A stretch of 64,000 nucleotides of DNA from Paenibacillus dokdonensis (GCF_004916975.1 NZ_STGQ01000001.1:3837674-3901673), one strand, 5' to 3'; shown: positions 28,273 through 37,745, numbered from the stretch's first letter. Notes: generated from the letters alone by a model not told the origin. A program made the numbers and translations.

Positions 28273-29589
28273 CTAATGTTTTCTGCGCAGCATGTCGAAA
28301 TATGCGACCGGCTGATCTACCTTCATGCGGATTCTCTGCAGCGGGTGACGGGCTGCTTCCAGAGGTTGACCCTCCTCATCCCACATTTCATGCACCGTTT
28401 GCTTGAAAAAGGCTCCCTTTGGCCCAAAGAACTCAATCTCCTGACCTTGTTTAAAGAAATTACGCTGTTGAATGACCGCCGTTTGGGTAGCTTCATCATA
28501 TTCGAGCACCAGTCCAGCAAAATCATAAGGAGCTGCCTTTTCCTCCGGCTCATAAATATGATCCTCATGATCTGGGATGTCGTAGAAGAAACCGGTATTC
28601 AGCGGGCGGTTTGCAGCTTTATGTAGATCATCCAGCCACTCAGGTTTAAGAACATAATGGTCCGGGTCCTCAAAATAAGCATCAATCGCCTGGCGATATA
28701 CATTAACGACCGTAGCTACATAGTGTATGGATTTCATACGTCCTTCAATCTTAAAGCTGTCGATGCCAACTTCAATTAAATCCGGGATATGCTCAAGCAT
28801 ACACAGATCCTTGGATCCCATCGTAAAGGCATGGTCCTCTTCTTCAAAAAGAGGAAGCTGCGTAATTCCCGGTTTCAAAGCTGCTGGCTGCATCGCCATA
28901 TCGGATTCTTCTTCACGGTCTCTGCCATCTTCAAAAAGATCATATTTCCAGCGGCAGGATTGGCAGCATCCGCCGCGATTGGAATCACGGTCTGTAAAGT
29001 GGTTCGACAGCACGCAGCGGCCTGAGATCGATGAGCACATCGCACCATGAATAAACGCTTCGATCTCGATCTCCACATTGTTTTTAATCTCTGCGATTTC
29101 TTCCAGACTCGCTTCCCTGCCGAGAACAACGCGCGGAAGCCCCTCATCCTTCCAGAATTTCACCGCCTGCCAGTTTAACGTGGACTGCTGCGTACTGAGA
29201 TGCACCTCAAGTAATGGGACGGCACGCTGTGCCACTTCAATAATGGCCGGGTCGGCAGCAATAATAGCCGATATCCCGGCATCATTGAGACTGCGCAAAT
29301 ACTGCTCAATGCCATCAATATCTTCATTATGCACGTAAATATTGGTGGCCACGAATACCTTCGCCCCATATTTCTTTGCAAATTCCACACCTTCGCGCAT
29401 TTCCTCAAATGTAAAATTATCCGCATTCGAGCGCAGCCCGTATTTTTGCCCGCCAATATACACAGCATCCGCGCCGTAATGAATGGCGAATTTCAATTTT
29501 TCCAAATTTCCGGCAGGTGCCAGCAGTTCCGGTTTTTCGAGACGGACCCTTTTCCCCCGGTATATCGGTTTAGAAAGCACTTCCTCCAC
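28273..29589 (-). CDS. trhP2: U32-family tRNA hydroxylation protein TrhP2 (YrrO)
   Basis: A peptidase-U32 family protein of 438 residues. In B. subtilis the orthologues YrrN and YrrO (TrhP1/TrhP2) are needed for prephenate-dependent formation of 5-hydroxyuridine at the tRNA wobble position. The N-terminal barrel begins KPELLAPAGNLEKLKFAIHYGADAVYIGG. The HGAMCSSISGRC and GGCCQSC segments supply cysteines for an Fe-S cluster. A GTG start with GGGAGGTG upstream is used. It is the last gene of the conserved alaS-to-yrrO block. It is often mis-named collagenase-like protease. Confidence 0.9.
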   Translation of the reverse strand: MEEVLSKPIYRGKRVRLEKPELLAPAGNLEKLKFAIHYGADAVYIGGQKYGLRSNADNFTFEEMREGVEFAKKYGAKVFVATNIYVHNEDIDGIEQYLRSLNDAGISAIIAADPAIIEVAQRAVPLLEVHLSTQQSTLNWQAVKFWKDEGLPRVVLGREASLEEIAEIKNNVEIEIEAFIHGAMCSSISGRCVLSNHFTDRDSNRGGCCQSCRWKYDLFEDGRDREEESDMAMQPAALKPGITQLPLFEEEDHAFTMGSKDLCMLEHIPDLIEVGIDSFKIEGRMKSIHYVATVVNVYRQAIDAYFEDPDHYVLKPEWLDDLHKAANRPLNTGFFYDIPDHEDHIYEPEEKAAPYDFAGLVLEYDEATQTAVIQQRNFFKQGQEIEFFGPKGAFFKQTVHEMWDEEGQPLEAARHPLQRIRMKVDQPVAYFDMLRRKH

Positions 29590-29613
29590 GATTATGACAC
29601 CTCCCTCTTCATC

Positions 29614-30546
29614 CTAGTAGACTTGTTCCTTATAAAAGAATCCAAATGTCAGCTCGCGCTCCGGGTCCTGAAGCTCGCGGATCATATCCAGCCATTCTTC
29701 GCGGAACTTATACTTGCCGGGATCGGCCGTATAAGCATCGATAGCCGATCGATATGCCTTAATTACCGCGGTATTATAGGATACCGGTTTCATAAAACCA
29801 TCAATCTTAAAGCTTTCGATTCCAGCCTGCAGCAGCAGATGAAGGTCTTCCAAAATGCAGATATCATCCGAGCTCATAATATGCGTTCCATGTTCATCCT
29901 CGAAGATAGGATACTTTTCCTGAACGCGGTCCGCCTCAACGAGAAACAATCCGCGGTCTTTATCCAAACTGCCGTTCTTGACTGGCCGTCCCTGATGAAT
30001 CATATAGCTTTCAACCAGTCTCCGCTTCGAATGGTACATATTCGTCATACCGTGTACCTGAACTTGTGCTTCAATTTCCAGATGCTGCTTCAGTTCCAGA
30101 ATTTCATCCATGCTGAGCTCCTTGGCGGCAGCAACGCGGGATGCTCCTTTACGCCCCCAGTAATTGGCTGTGGCATAGTTGGTGGACATCATCTCCCCGT
30201 TCCAGTGCAGCCTAATCTCAGGCGCATAAGTTTTAACTGCAGCAAGAACGGAAGGATCGCTGTATTCCACCGCATGGACGCCGGCATCCTTCAAAAACAA
30301 AATATAGTCCGGCAGTAGTCTGAGCATATCATTGGTCATGATGTTAGTCATACTCATCATTACTTTGACATTGCGGGCCTGTCCCAGACGCACAGCTTCA
30401 CGAATATCCGAATCTGAAAAATATCCGGGCATTCTAATTCCGTAACAGGCATCACCAATAAGCAGTTCGCTTGCTCCCGCATCCATGTATGCAGCGCATT
30501 CCTGCAATGAGCCGGCTGTAACCATAAGCTCATGTTGTTTAGTCAT
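29614..30546 (-). CDS. trhP1: U32-family tRNA hydroxylation protein TrhP1 (YrrN)
   Basis: 310-residue partner of TrhP2, with the same barrel (TAGSLQECAAYMDAGASELLIG) but lacking the full cysteine set and C-terminal extension. In B. subtilis it acts with YrrO in wobble-uridine hydroxylation. AGAGGTG lies before the ATG. It follows mltG with only a 12-base gap, whereas B. subtilis has yrrM (trmR, the methyltransferase that makes 5-methoxyuridine) between them. Confidence 0.88.
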   Translation of the reverse strand: MTKQHELMVTAGSLQECAAYMDAGASELLIGDACYGIRMPGYFSDSDIREAVRLGQARNVKVMMSMTNIMTNDMLRLLPDYILFLKDAGVHAVEYSDPSVLAAVKTYAPEIRLHWNGEMMSTNYATANYWGRKGASRVAAAKELSMDEILELKQHLEIEAQVQVHGMTNMYHSKRRLVESYMIHQGRPVKNGSLDKDRGLFLVEADRVQEKYPIFEDEHGTHIMSSDDICILEDLHLLLQAGIESFKIDGFMKPVSYNTAVIKAYRSAIDAYTADPGKYKFREEWLDMIRELQDPERELTFGFFYKEQVY

Positions 30547-30558
30547 ACGGCACCTCTT

Positions 30559-31605
30559 TTATTTCGTCGTGCTATTGCTTTTCTTTATGTTCTTTAAATG
30601 CTCCTGATACGTTTTGGCAAACAAATGCTCATGCGAACCGTCCTTCTTGGTGACATAATACAAATAATCGGATGCTTTAGGACTCAGCGCCGCTTCGATG
30701 GAAGCGATGCTTGGACTGCAAATAGGTCCCGGCGGAAGTCCATCATGCAAATAGGTGTTATATGGACTCTCTACCTTCAGATCTTTATAAAGCAGACGTT
30801 CCTTTGGCTCTGCCAGGGCATACTGCACCGTGGCATCGATCTCAAGCTTCATTTTTTTATCCAGGCGGTTATAGATGACACCGGCTACCAGCGGCCGCTC
30901 TTCATCCACCACAACCTCGCGTTCAACAAGCGATGCAATTGTCAGAAGCTCATGCAGGGTGATGCCCCGGTCTTTAAGCTTTTGCTGCAAATCAGGAATA
31001 TTGTCCAGTTTACTTTGCATTTGCTCCATCATTCTATGAAAAATGTCATTGTCATTTGTTCCTTTTTTAAATTCATAGGTATCCGGGAATAAATATCCTT
31101 CTGCTGCATGCTTCAGATTAGCGCTTTCAGGAACATCCTTAAAGGCAGCGACCGCTTCATCTCCCGGGTGATTTGCCAGCTTCAAAAATTCTTCCGTTGA
31201 AGTACCGGTTGCTTCACTTACCTTCTTCGCGATTTGCTCAATGGTATAACCTTCCGGAATGGTAATACGGGTCATCGCTTCCTTCACAACTTCCCCACTG
31301 TTCAGCTTGGCAATAAGCTCATCGAATGTGGCCCCAGGCTTAACCTCATAAACACCGGCTTGAAAATGGGAGCCTTCATTTTTCCACTTCAAATAGCCCT
31401 TAAAAACAGATTCATTTTTAATGAGGCCATTCTTATACAGTACATCGGCGATTTTCGAGGTACCCATGCCCGGTTCAATCGTGAATTTGGTCGCCTGGTC
31501 AGACGCTTTAACCGGCTGAAGGCCATTCCATATGTAATACGCCCCTCCGCCTGCTCCAAGCAGGAGAATGACCAAAATAACAATCACAACTTTGACAGCT
31601 TTCAA
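30559..31605 (-). CDS. mltG: Endolytic murein transglycosylase MltG
   Basis: YceG/MltG-family membrane-anchored lytic transglycosylase of 348 residues that cleaves nascent glycan strands. One N-terminal helix (about 4-24) is followed by a LysM-like part (FTIEPGMGTSKIADVLYKNGLI). The catalytic domain has the conserved Glu in TIASLVEREV, then GVIYNRLDKKM and LEIDATVQYAL. Translation appears to begin at a TTG with a weak upstream site. It corresponds to yrrL; a hairpin terminator lies between it and the DUF1292 genes upstream, so it may have reduced read-through or its own promoter. Confidence 0.92.
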   Translation of the reverse strand: MKAVKVVIVILVILLLGAGGGAYYIWNGLQPVKASDQATKFTIEPGMGTSKIADVLYKNGLIKNESVFKGYLKWKNEGSHFQAGVYEVKPGATFDELIAKLNSGEVVKEAMTRITIPEGYTIEQIAKKVSEATGTSTEEFLKLANHPGDEAVAAFKDVPESANLKHAAEGYLFPDTYEFKKGTNDNDIFHRMMEQMQSKLDNIPDLQQKLKDRGITLHELLTIASLVEREVVVDEERPLVAGVIYNRLDKKMKLEIDATVQYALAEPKERLLYKDLKVESPYNTYLHDGLPPGPICSPSIASIEAALSPKASDYLYYVTKKDGSHEHLFAKTYQEHLKNIKKSNSTTK

Positions 31606-31633
31606 GAAAAATCCAACCCTTCACAACCAAAAA

Positions 31634-31651
31634 GGACGGTCTGCACCGCCC
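31634..31651 (-). terminator. Intra-operon terminator between DUF1292 gene and mltG
   Basis: On the minus strand GGGCGGT pairs with ACCGTCC (one G-T) around GCAG, followed directly by TTTTT. It sits between the stop of the second DUF1292 gene and the mltG start. Confidence 0.68.
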
Positions 31652-31708
31652 TCTTAGGTTTATTCATTTTGAAATTTTGTCTACTCCGGGAAGCTGTAAA
31701 TCTGTAAA

Positions 31709-32020
31709 TTAATTCTCAATGTCGTCCGGGAAAGTCATTTCGTCGTAAAGCTCGGTAACGTTTTCCCATTCATCATCGTCATCAATGGTCGCCAGTTCAA
31801 GATTTCCGTCTGGTGCCTTAACGACTTTCAATATATTGTACTCGCCATCCTCATCTCCGGGGCTTTGCAGCACCGCATAAGTTTGGCCGCCTACTTCAAA
31901 TTCCGCTGTAAGATCATAGACTTCAATGGAACCATCTTCGTCTTCCAGCTCTACAGTCGGGCCGAAAGCTTCCTTCAAAACGGAAGTCCAGGCAGCCTGG
32001 TCTGCAGAAAAATCATTCAT
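31709..32020 (-). CDS. DUF1292 family protein (second copy)
   Basis: A very acidic small protein of 103 residues (WTSVLKEAFGPTVELEDEDGSIEVYDLTAEF), a DUF1292 member like its upstream neighbour. The ATG at 32020 has GGAGG eight bases upstream, within the end of the preceding gene. The two frames overlap by eight bases (ATGAATGA), so translation is coupled. B. subtilis has a single such gene (yrzB) here. Function unknown; the tandem pair suggests duplication with strong divergence. Confidence 0.82.
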   Translation of the reverse strand: MNDFSADQAAWTSVLKEAFGPTVELEDEDGSIEVYDLTAEFEVGGQTYAVLQSPGDEDGEYNILKVVKAPDGNLELATIDDDDEWENVTELYDEMTFPDDIEN

Positions 32021-32321
32021 GATCATTACCTCCATCAAGTTCAGCAACTAAGGTGTTGAAGGTTTCCTCCACGATCTGCCACTCTTCATCATCTTCAATC
32101 ATGTAGAGCTTGAGATCGTCTCCGTCTTCTTCATAACGGAATGCGTAAACCTCATCAGAATCATCGTCCGCTGCTTCCAGCGGAACAACCATCATGTATT
32201 TGGAGTCTGATCCATCTACCTCAAATTTCATGATGACTTCGAATTCTTCCTCGTTACCTTCGTCGTCAGGAATATAAATAATATCCGGTTCTTCCTCAAA
32301 ATAGTCACGCTCATTGGTCAT
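32013..32321 (-). CDS. DUF1292 family protein (YrzB-like)
   Basis: An acidic protein of 102 residues (IIYIPDDEGNEEEFEVIMKFEVDG..KYMMVVPL), at the position of B. subtilis yrzB between ruvX and mltG. No catalytic motif is visible. GGTGATAAC lies before the ATG. It is conserved across Firmicutes in this operon, which hints at a link to the RuvX/MltG/IreB functions, but its role is unknown. Confidence 0.86.
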   Translation of the reverse strand: MTNERDYFEEEPDIIYIPDDEGNEEEFEVIMKFEVDGSDSKYMMVVPLEAADDDSDEVYAFRYEEDGDDLKLYMIEDDEEWQIVEETFNTLVAELDGGNDHE

Positions 32322-32333
32322 CTGTTATCACCC

Positions 32334-32750
32334 TCACCCTTTAGTCTTTGAGTCCAAATAATTTTGCAAAATCAAGCTTGCAGCCATTTTATCCACAACT
32401 TGCTTTCGCTTCTTCCGGCTGACGTCAGCCTCAATCAGCGTCCGCTCGGCAGACACGGTTGTCAGCCGTTCATCCCACAGGTGGACGGGTAATTCCAGCA
32501 TTTCTTTAAGCTTGTCAGCGAAATCGATACAGATTTCACCTCGGGGACCAATGCTGCCGTTCATGTTCTTTGGCAGTCCGACAACGAGCTCCTCGACCTC
32601 ATACTCGCGGACCAGATCCGCAATACGCTGCATCTCGGCACCGTCACGCCGGCGTTCTACCACCTCTAGTCCCTGGGCAGTCCATCCGAATAAATCACTG
32701 ACGGCAACACCAATTTTGCGGTCGCCGTAGTCCAATCCCAAGATCCTCAT
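32334..32750 (-). CDS. ruvX: RuvX/YqgF family nuclease
   Basis: 138 residues with an RNase H-like fold: LGLDYGDRKIGVAVSD at the N terminus (catalytic Asp), VVGLPKNMNGSIGPR, and DERLTTVSAERTL with the second Asp. The family is linked to pre-16S rRNA 5'-end processing and was earlier called a Holliday junction resolvase homologue. TAGGAG precedes the ATG, partly within the end of ireB. It corresponds to yrrK. Confidence 0.93.
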   Translation of the reverse strand: MRILGLDYGDRKIGVAVSDLFGWTAQGLEVVERRRDGAEMQRIADLVREYEVEELVVGLPKNMNGSIGPRGEICIDFADKLKEMLELPVHLWDERLTTVSAERTLIEADVSRKKRKQVVDKMAASLILQNYLDSKTKG

Positions 32751-32759
32751 AAAGCTCTC

Positions 32760-33020
32760 CTATCGGTGATTGGCTAAGTAGAACCGGACCAGCTCTTCAA
32801 TCAACTCATCACGCTCTTTTTTTCTCACCAAGCTTCTGGCATTGTTATGGCGCGGAATGTAAGCGGGATCTCCCGATAGGAGATAGCCGACAATCTGGTT
32901 AATTGGATTGTATTCCTTCTCAACCAGCGCGTCATAAACCGTAAGAAGGATATCCTTGGAGGAAGCTTCCTTCTCATCGCCTTTGACATTAAACTTCATT
33001 GTCTTATCCATGGAGTCCAT
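32760..33020 (-). CDS. ireB: IreB family regulatory phosphoprotein
   Basis: 86 residues of the DUF965/IreB family (YrzL in B. subtilis; IreB in Enterococcus is phosphorylated by the PASTA kinase IreK and affects cephalosporin resistance). It carries the conserved MDKTMKFNV at the N terminus and [19 protein letters not shown] in the middle. The ATG at 33020 is chosen because GAGGTG sits six bases upstream; the earlier GTG overlaps that site. It is the first gene of the ireB-ruvX-DUF1292 unit downstream of alaS. Confidence 0.92.
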   Translation of the reverse strand: MDSMDKTMKFNVKGDEKEASSKDILLTVYDALVEKEYNPINQIVGYLLSGDPAYIPRHNNARSLVRKKERDELIEELVRFYLANHR

Positions 33021-33136
33021 TTGTGACACCTCGCTTCTTCAAATGCATGCCTTGAGCACACTTTGACGAATTGATTCTTAGGCTTCATATCTTCTTCTAA
33101 TATAACATACTCATCCCGTTGTAAGGAAACTTCAGG

Positions 33137-33172
33137 GACAAATAAAACGAATTTTATTCGAATTTATTTGTC
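33137..33172. repeat. AT-rich inverted repeat upstream of ireB
   Basis: GACAAATAAAACGAAT faces ATTCG..TTTATTTGTC around a 2-base centre, with a two-base bulge. It is about 115 bases before the ireB start and could be an operator or a weak transcript end. Confidence 0.5.
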
Positions 33173-33192
33173 ATACAATCTATTTTAATCGA

Positions 33193-33236
33193 AGGATAAT
33201 GCATGAACCACTTTTTTTGGATTCATGCATTATCCT
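33193..33236. repeat. Long hairpin just after alaS
   Basis: AGGATAATGCATGAA pairs perfectly over 15 bp with TTCATGCATTATCCT, with CCA/TGG extending the stem past a bulged base. It starts 14 bases after the alaS stop. There is no T run after the stem on the minus strand, though the loop itself is T/A-rich, so it is not a standard terminator. Confidence 0.7.
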
Positions 33237-33250
33237 CAATATATTTGCTT

Positions 33251-35872
33251 TTATGCCTGTGCTACAAGCTCTTCTGCCAACTTCAGTGCCTCATCAAGCT
33301 TGCTTGCATCCTTAGCTCCAGCCTGTGCCATATCCGGACGTCCACCACCGCCGCCGCCGCAAACCGAAGCGATTTCCTTAACGAGTTTGCCAGCATGCAG
33401 TCCCGACTTGATCTGCTCCTGAGGTACGGATACGACGAAATTGACTTTGTCTTCGATCGCCGCGCCCAGAACCAGTACAGCCGATGGAAGTTTATTCTTA
33501 AGCTCGTCAGCAAGGTTCCGTAATCCATCCATGCTGCCCACACTGACGCGGACTGCCAATAGCTCTTTGCCCCCTACTGTTTTCACCTGATCCGTCAGTT
33601 GGCCTGCTTCAATCAAGCTTAGCTTGCTTTGCAGTGATTCATTTTCCCGGCCAAGTTCCTTCATCTGGGCATGTACGGACTCAATACGCTTCGGTACATC
33701 ATTCAGATTGGATTTCAGCAATTCAGCAGACTGTTTCAACAGATCAAGCTGGCCTTCAATGAACTGGTATGCGGAGCGGCCTGTTACGGCTTCGATCCGG
33801 CGTACGCCTGAACCAATGCCGCTTTCACTCACGAGCTTGAAGATACCAATCTCCGATGTGTTGCTGACATGACATCCGCCGCAAAGCTCTAGGCTGTAAT
33901 CTCCTACCTGAACGACACGTACAATATCACCGTATTTTTCACCGAAAAGAGCCATGGCTCCCATCGATCTGGCCTCATCAATTGGCTTGAGCTCGATATT
34001 TACATGAATACCGTTCCAAATCTGTTCATTGACGCGTTGTTCAATATCTGTGAGCTCCTCCGGAGTTATGCTGCCGAAATGCGAGAAGTCAAAGCGCAGA
34101 CGCTGCGGCTCCACCAATGATCCTGCCTGGTTTACATGCTCGCCCAGCACTTCTTTTAGAGCCTTGTGCAGGAGATGCGTTGCTGTGTGATTCTTAACAG
34201 TATCGCGGCGCTTGGCTTGATCCACTTCCGCTTTTACGGTTTCGCCGACCTTCAGTTCACCGGCTTCAACCGTTACGACATGAACATGCTGTCCGTGCGG
34301 AGCTTTATAAAGACCTTCCACTTTCGCAGTCACGCTTCCACCGCGCAAGAGTCCTTGGTCACTGACCTGACCGCCGCTTTCAGCATAGAATGGAGTCACA
34401 TCCAGGACAACCTGGCAAGTCTGACCTTCGCCGGCAGTATCCACCATGGCATCATTCACAATGATCGCCAAAACTTTCGAATCCGTTACGGTGTCATTAT
34501 ATCCAACAAACTCACTTTTAACCGTATAGTCAGAGAGTACGCCGCCTTGAATTTTCATGCCACCGTTATCTTGTCGGGCTGCACGCGCACGGTCACGCTG
34601 CTCCTGCATGGAAGCATCGAAGCCTTCACGGTCAACGGAAAGGCCATGCTCCATTGCATAGTCCTCGGTCAAATCAAGCGGGAATCCGTAGGTATCATAC
34701 AGCTTGAATGCATCAGAACCGCTGATCATTTTGCTGCTGTCTTCCAGCGCTTTTTTACTGATGTCTTCGAGAATGGCAAGGCCATCGGATAATGTCTCAT
34801 GGAAACGTTCTTCCTCGGTACGGATGACCTTTTCAATAAACTCACGTTTTTCGACAACCTCTGGGTAATACACGCCCATAATATTGCCAACGGTTTCGGT
34901 CAGCGTATAGAGGAACGGACGATCCAGACCCAGCACCTTGCCATAGCGTACAGCGCGGCGGAGCAAGCGGCGGATGACGTAACCACGTCCTTCATTGGAA
35001 GGAAGCACCCCGTCAGCTACCGCAAAGGCAACCGTACGGACATGGTCGGCAATGACCTTAAGCGCAACGTCTTTTTCCACGCTGTCGTTATAGCTGACGC
35101 CTGCAAGCTTGGCTGTTTGCTGGATGATCGGCTGGAACAGATCTGTGTCAAAGTTCGAATCCACATTTTGCAAAATGGAAGCAAAACGTTCCAGGCCAGC
35201 GCCCGTATCGATATTCTTATTAGGAAGCGGTGTATAGGAACCGTCCTTGTTATGGTTGAATTGGGAGAATACGAGGTTCCACACTTCCAGGAAGCGTTCG
35301 TTTTCTCCGCCCGGGAACATTTCAGGATCGGACAAATCTCCATATGCATCACCGCGGTCGTAGAAGATTTCAGTACATGGACCGCAAGGACCTTCGCCGA
35401 TATCCCAGAAATTATCTTCCAGCTTCACAATACGCTCAGCCGGCAATCCAATTTTCTCATTCCAGAGCTTGAAGGCTTCCTCATCCTCGGGATATACCGT
35501 TACAGACAGGCGTTCAGGATCAAAGCCAATCCATTCTTTGCCGGTCAGAAACTCCCATGCCCACGTAATGGCTTCTTCTTTAAAATAATCTCCAATCGAG
35601 AAATTTCCGAGCATTTCGAAAAACGTATGGTGACGGCGGGTTTTGCCGACATTCTCGATATCATTGGTACGAATACATTTCTGCGAGTTCGTCAGACGTG
35701 GATTCTCAGGGATGATCCGTCCGTCAAAATAAGGCTTGAGCGGCGCCATACCAGCATTGATCCATAGTAGGGATGGGTCATTGTGTGGAACGAGCGGGGA
35801 GCTCGGTTCAATTTTGTGTCCTTTACTTGCGAAAAATTCCAGCCATTTGGAACGGATTTCACTTGCTTTCAT
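33251..35872 (-). CDS. alaS: Alanyl-tRNA synthetase
   Basis: Class II synthetase of 873 residues charging tRNA-Ala. An N-terminal catalytic core opens [14 protein letters not shown]. The editing domain has the metal-binding [11 protein letters not shown] and CGGCH. A C-terminal DHHA1-like domain has a glycine stretch, [15 protein letters not shown]. It is complete and of normal length, and preceded by a T-box leader. Downstream come ireB, ruvX, DUF1292, mltG and trhP, the standard Bacillales order. Confidence 0.98.
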   Translation of the reverse strand: MKASEIRSKWLEFFASKGHKIEPSSPLVPHNDPSLLWINAGMAPLKPYFDGRIIPENPRLTNSQKCIRTNDIENVGKTRRHHTFFEMLGNFSIGDYFKEEAITWAWEFLTGKEWIGFDPERLSVTVYPEDEEAFKLWNEKIGLPAERIVKLEDNFWDIGEGPCGPCTEIFYDRGDAYGDLSDPEMFPGGENERFLEVWNLVFSQFNHNKDGSYTPLPNKNIDTGAGLERFASILQNVDSNFDTDLFQPIIQQTAKLAGVSYNDSVEKDVALKVIADHVRTVAFAVADGVLPSNEGRGYVIRRLLRRAVRYGKVLGLDRPFLYTLTETVGNIMGVYYPEVVEKREFIEKVIRTEEERFHETLSDGLAILEDISKKALEDSSKMISGSDAFKLYDTYGFPLDLTEDYAMEHGLSVDREGFDASMQEQRDRARAARQDNGGMKIQGGVLSDYTVKSEFVGYNDTVTDSKVLAIIVNDAMVDTAGEGQTCQVVLDVTPFYAESGGQVSDQGLLRGGSVTAKVEGLYKAPHGQHVHVVTVEAGELKVGETVKAEVDQAKRRDTVKNHTATHLLHKALKEVLGEHVNQAGSLVEPQRLRFDFSHFGSITPEELTDIEQRVNEQIWNGIHVNIELKPIDEARSMGAMALFGEKYGDIVRVVQVGDYSLELCGGCHVSNTSEIGIFKLVSESGIGSGVRRIEAVTGRSAYQFIEGQLDLLKQSAELLKSNLNDVPKRIESVHAQMKELGRENESLQSKLSLIEAGQLTDQVKTVGGKELLAVRVSVGSMDGLRNLADELKNKLPSAVLVLGAAIEDKVNFVVSVPQEQIKSGLHAGKLVKEIASVCGGGGGGRPDMAQAGAKDASKLDEALKLAEELVAQA

Positions 35873-35930
35873 GGTATACAGCCTCCAGCATCAATTTAAT
35901 TTTTTATTTCAGGTCTTGGGAAAACAACAT

Positions 35931-36235
35931 AAAAAAGCCCCTGAATAAATTTCAGGGACGATCATAATCGCGGTACCACCCTGGTTATCGCTCAGAGCTT
36001 CCACGGTATCATGCATCCGCTTGTTCCCTAAAGAGCGATCTCCTCGTAAAAGCCTATAACGGGGCCAACCGGCGGGTTTTATCCGCACTCCGAAATCAGC
36101 TTTCCGGTCAGCAGCCCACATGCGGATTCTTGCAGCCAACACGATTTAACGTGAAGGAACCCGTTCTCTGTCACAAGGAGCTTTCTGCCGTACTTCATTT
36201 CATCGCCGTTTTGTCCATTTTAATCAACTGACTAC
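35931..36235 (-). promoter_or_regulatory. T-box riboswitch leader of alaS
   Basis: On the minus strand the universal T-box AGGGTGGTACCGCG lies at 35969-35982. It is followed by a terminator hairpin CCCTGAA/TTCAGGG (35939-35957) with a T6 run. Stem I with GAACGGG and an AGTA-type bulge lies at about 36130-36230. The 5' limit is approximate. Uncharged tRNA-Ala should favour the antiterminator. A GCT alanine codon near 36136 (TTGGCTGCAAG) is the likely specifier; assignment rests on the downstream alaS. Confidence 0.93.
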
Positions 36236-36274
36236 AAGTATATCGGCGGCGCTAATGAATGTCAATGAGGCATC

Positions 36275-37342
36275 TCAGACGGTTTTCCGCTTCACATAAT
36301 AGGCAAAAAAATGCTGGAGAAGCACTTTAAATACCGCGAAAACCGGAACCGCCAAAATAAGACCCACGATGCCTGCGAGCTCTCCGCCGACCAAAAGCGC
36401 AAATATAATCACAATCGGGTGCAGATGGAGCTTTTTACCGACCACCTGAGGCGATATCACATTACTCTCCAGAAGTTGACAGATCCAATTAACGACAATG
36501 ACCAATAGCACCATCTTCCAGGAAATCGTGGAAGCCATGACCACGGCCGGAGCTGCCCCCAGAAATGGTCCAAGGTATGGAACAATATTGAAGACGGCGA
36601 CGATACTCGCCATCAGCAGCGCATACTGCATGCCAATCAGCATGTATCCGATATAAGCTAGAACACCAATGATCAAGCAGACCAGAAACTGTCCACGCAC
36701 ATAATTCCCGAGCGCAAGATCAATTTCTTTCAAAAGGCTTACCATCGCTTTTCTCCTTGAACGGGGCAGGTAGGAAACAATGGTTCTTTCAAATACATCG
36801 AAGTCCTTGAGTATATAGAAAATGAGAAACGGTATGATGAAAAGATTCAGGACCACATTAATGGTCGTCCCAATATTGTCAATAAAATCGGAAATGCCTT
36901 TTGCAAGCCTGTCTTCCCACTGCAAAAACCACTGATCCACGCCGGCCATTACTCCGTCCGGCAGCAGCTTTTGATCCAGCCGGGTCATTAGGCTCTGGGC
37001 ATGCATGGTCATCTCCGGCAGATGCTCATTCAGTTCCTCCATCTGCTCCACCAGTATCGGTATCATGTTGATAAGGATGACGGCTAGACAAGTCAGAAAG
37101 ACTGCATAGATAAGCAGCACCGCGATCCCTCGGGGCATTTTGCGGTCAGCCAGCATACAGACAACCGGATTCAGCACATAAGAGATGATCATGGACACAA
37201 TGAACGGAGCCAGAATCGCTTTGAAAAAGTGGTATATATTCATGAACATGGGCCGTAGCATCCAGATAAAATAGAGTGCAATAAGGCTGAGAATGACCCA
37301 AATCAAAAGACGGAACCATTTGTTTGCGATCATCTTCTCCAT
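36275..37342 (-). CDS. PerM/AI-2E family membrane protein (YrrI-like)
   Basis: 355 residues with about eight transmembrane helices and a hydrophilic middle, as in the other PerM protein of this window. It carries VPYLGPFLGAAPAVVMA and ESNVISPQVVGKKLHLHP. AAAGGAGG lies seven bases before the ATG. yrrI stands just upstream of alaS in B. subtilis as well, supporting orthology. Cargo unknown. Confidence 0.88.
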   Translation of the reverse strand: MEKMIANKWFRLLIWVILSLIALYFIWMLRPMFMNIYHFFKAILAPFIVSMIISYVLNPVVCMLADRKMPRGIAVLLIYAVFLTCLAVILINMIPILVEQMEELNEHLPEMTMHAQSLMTRLDQKLLPDGVMAGVDQWFLQWEDRLAKGISDFIDNIGTTINVVLNLFIIPFLIFYILKDFDVFERTIVSYLPRSRRKAMVSLLKEIDLALGNYVRGQFLVCLIIGVLAYIGYMLIGMQYALLMASIVAVFNIVPYLGPFLGAAPAVVMASTISWKMVLLVIVVNWICQLLESNVISPQVVGKKLHLHPIVIIFALLVGGELAGIVGLILAVPVFAVFKVLLQHFFAYYVKRKTV

Positions 37343-37440
37343 GCGGTTTCCTCCTTTCGGACTTGCTGTACACGTTATTATATGTACGAAAGGAAAAAAT
37401 TAACCTTCAATCTATACACGAAGCGGCCGCGGCATGACAA

Positions 37441-37493
37441 AAGAAACCCATCACTAACGTGCGCCGCAAGCGGGCGCTAGTGATGGGTTTCTT
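37441..37493 (-). terminator. Long hairpin terminator before the yrrI-like gene
   Basis: AAGAAACCCATCACTA pairs perfectly over 16 bp with TAGTGATGGGTTTCTT, with an inner GCGCC/GGCGC stem. The minus strand continues TTTTG. It ends the transcript of the 37526-37738 gene and separates it from the yrrI-like gene. Confidence 0.85.
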
Positions 37494-37525
37494 TCTAACA
37501 AACATGCTTGTTCATAAGTTCACTT

Positions 37526-37738
37526 TCAATTGGATGCATGAATCTGTGGGAAATCCTGAGGGATCTCCTCGAAGAACAAATCATCCAGTGAACTGAGCGT
37601 TCCATCTTCCTCTACCTGGTAGACGGACATTTTCTCTCCGTTGACTGTCAGTTCGATAAAACAGCCCCAGCAATAAAACTGGTGTGAGCCGATTTTACCG
37701 ATATCTTTGGAATTGCAGTTGGGACATCTCATATTCAT
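37526..37738 (-). CDS. Small zinc-ribbon protein
   Basis: 70 residues with two Cys pairs (CPNC near the start and CWGC about 15 residues on) forming a likely zinc ribbon, then an acidic tail. AGGTG lies shortly before the ATG. It follows the PRC-barrel gene by seven bases and ends at a strong terminator, so the two form an operon. No known function. Confidence 0.72.
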   Translation of the reverse strand: MNMRCPNCNSKDIGKIGSHQFYCWGCFIELTVNGEKMSVYQVEEDGTLSSLDDLFFEEIPQDFPQIHASN

Positions 37739-37745
37739 TTATCAC

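Noticed and set aside
29329..30318. 329-codon plus-strand frame across trhP2/trhP1
   Set aside because: Crosses two well-supported opposite-strand genes and their junction; no homology recognised.
28273..30546. Reading the U32 pair as secreted collagenases
   Set aside because: No signal peptides; gene order and cysteine motifs match the tRNA-hydroxylation proteins YrrN/YrrO.
34799..35767. 322-codon plus-strand frame within alaS
   Set aside because: Antisense to the catalytic core of alanyl-tRNA synthetase; no ribosome site, composition not protein-like.
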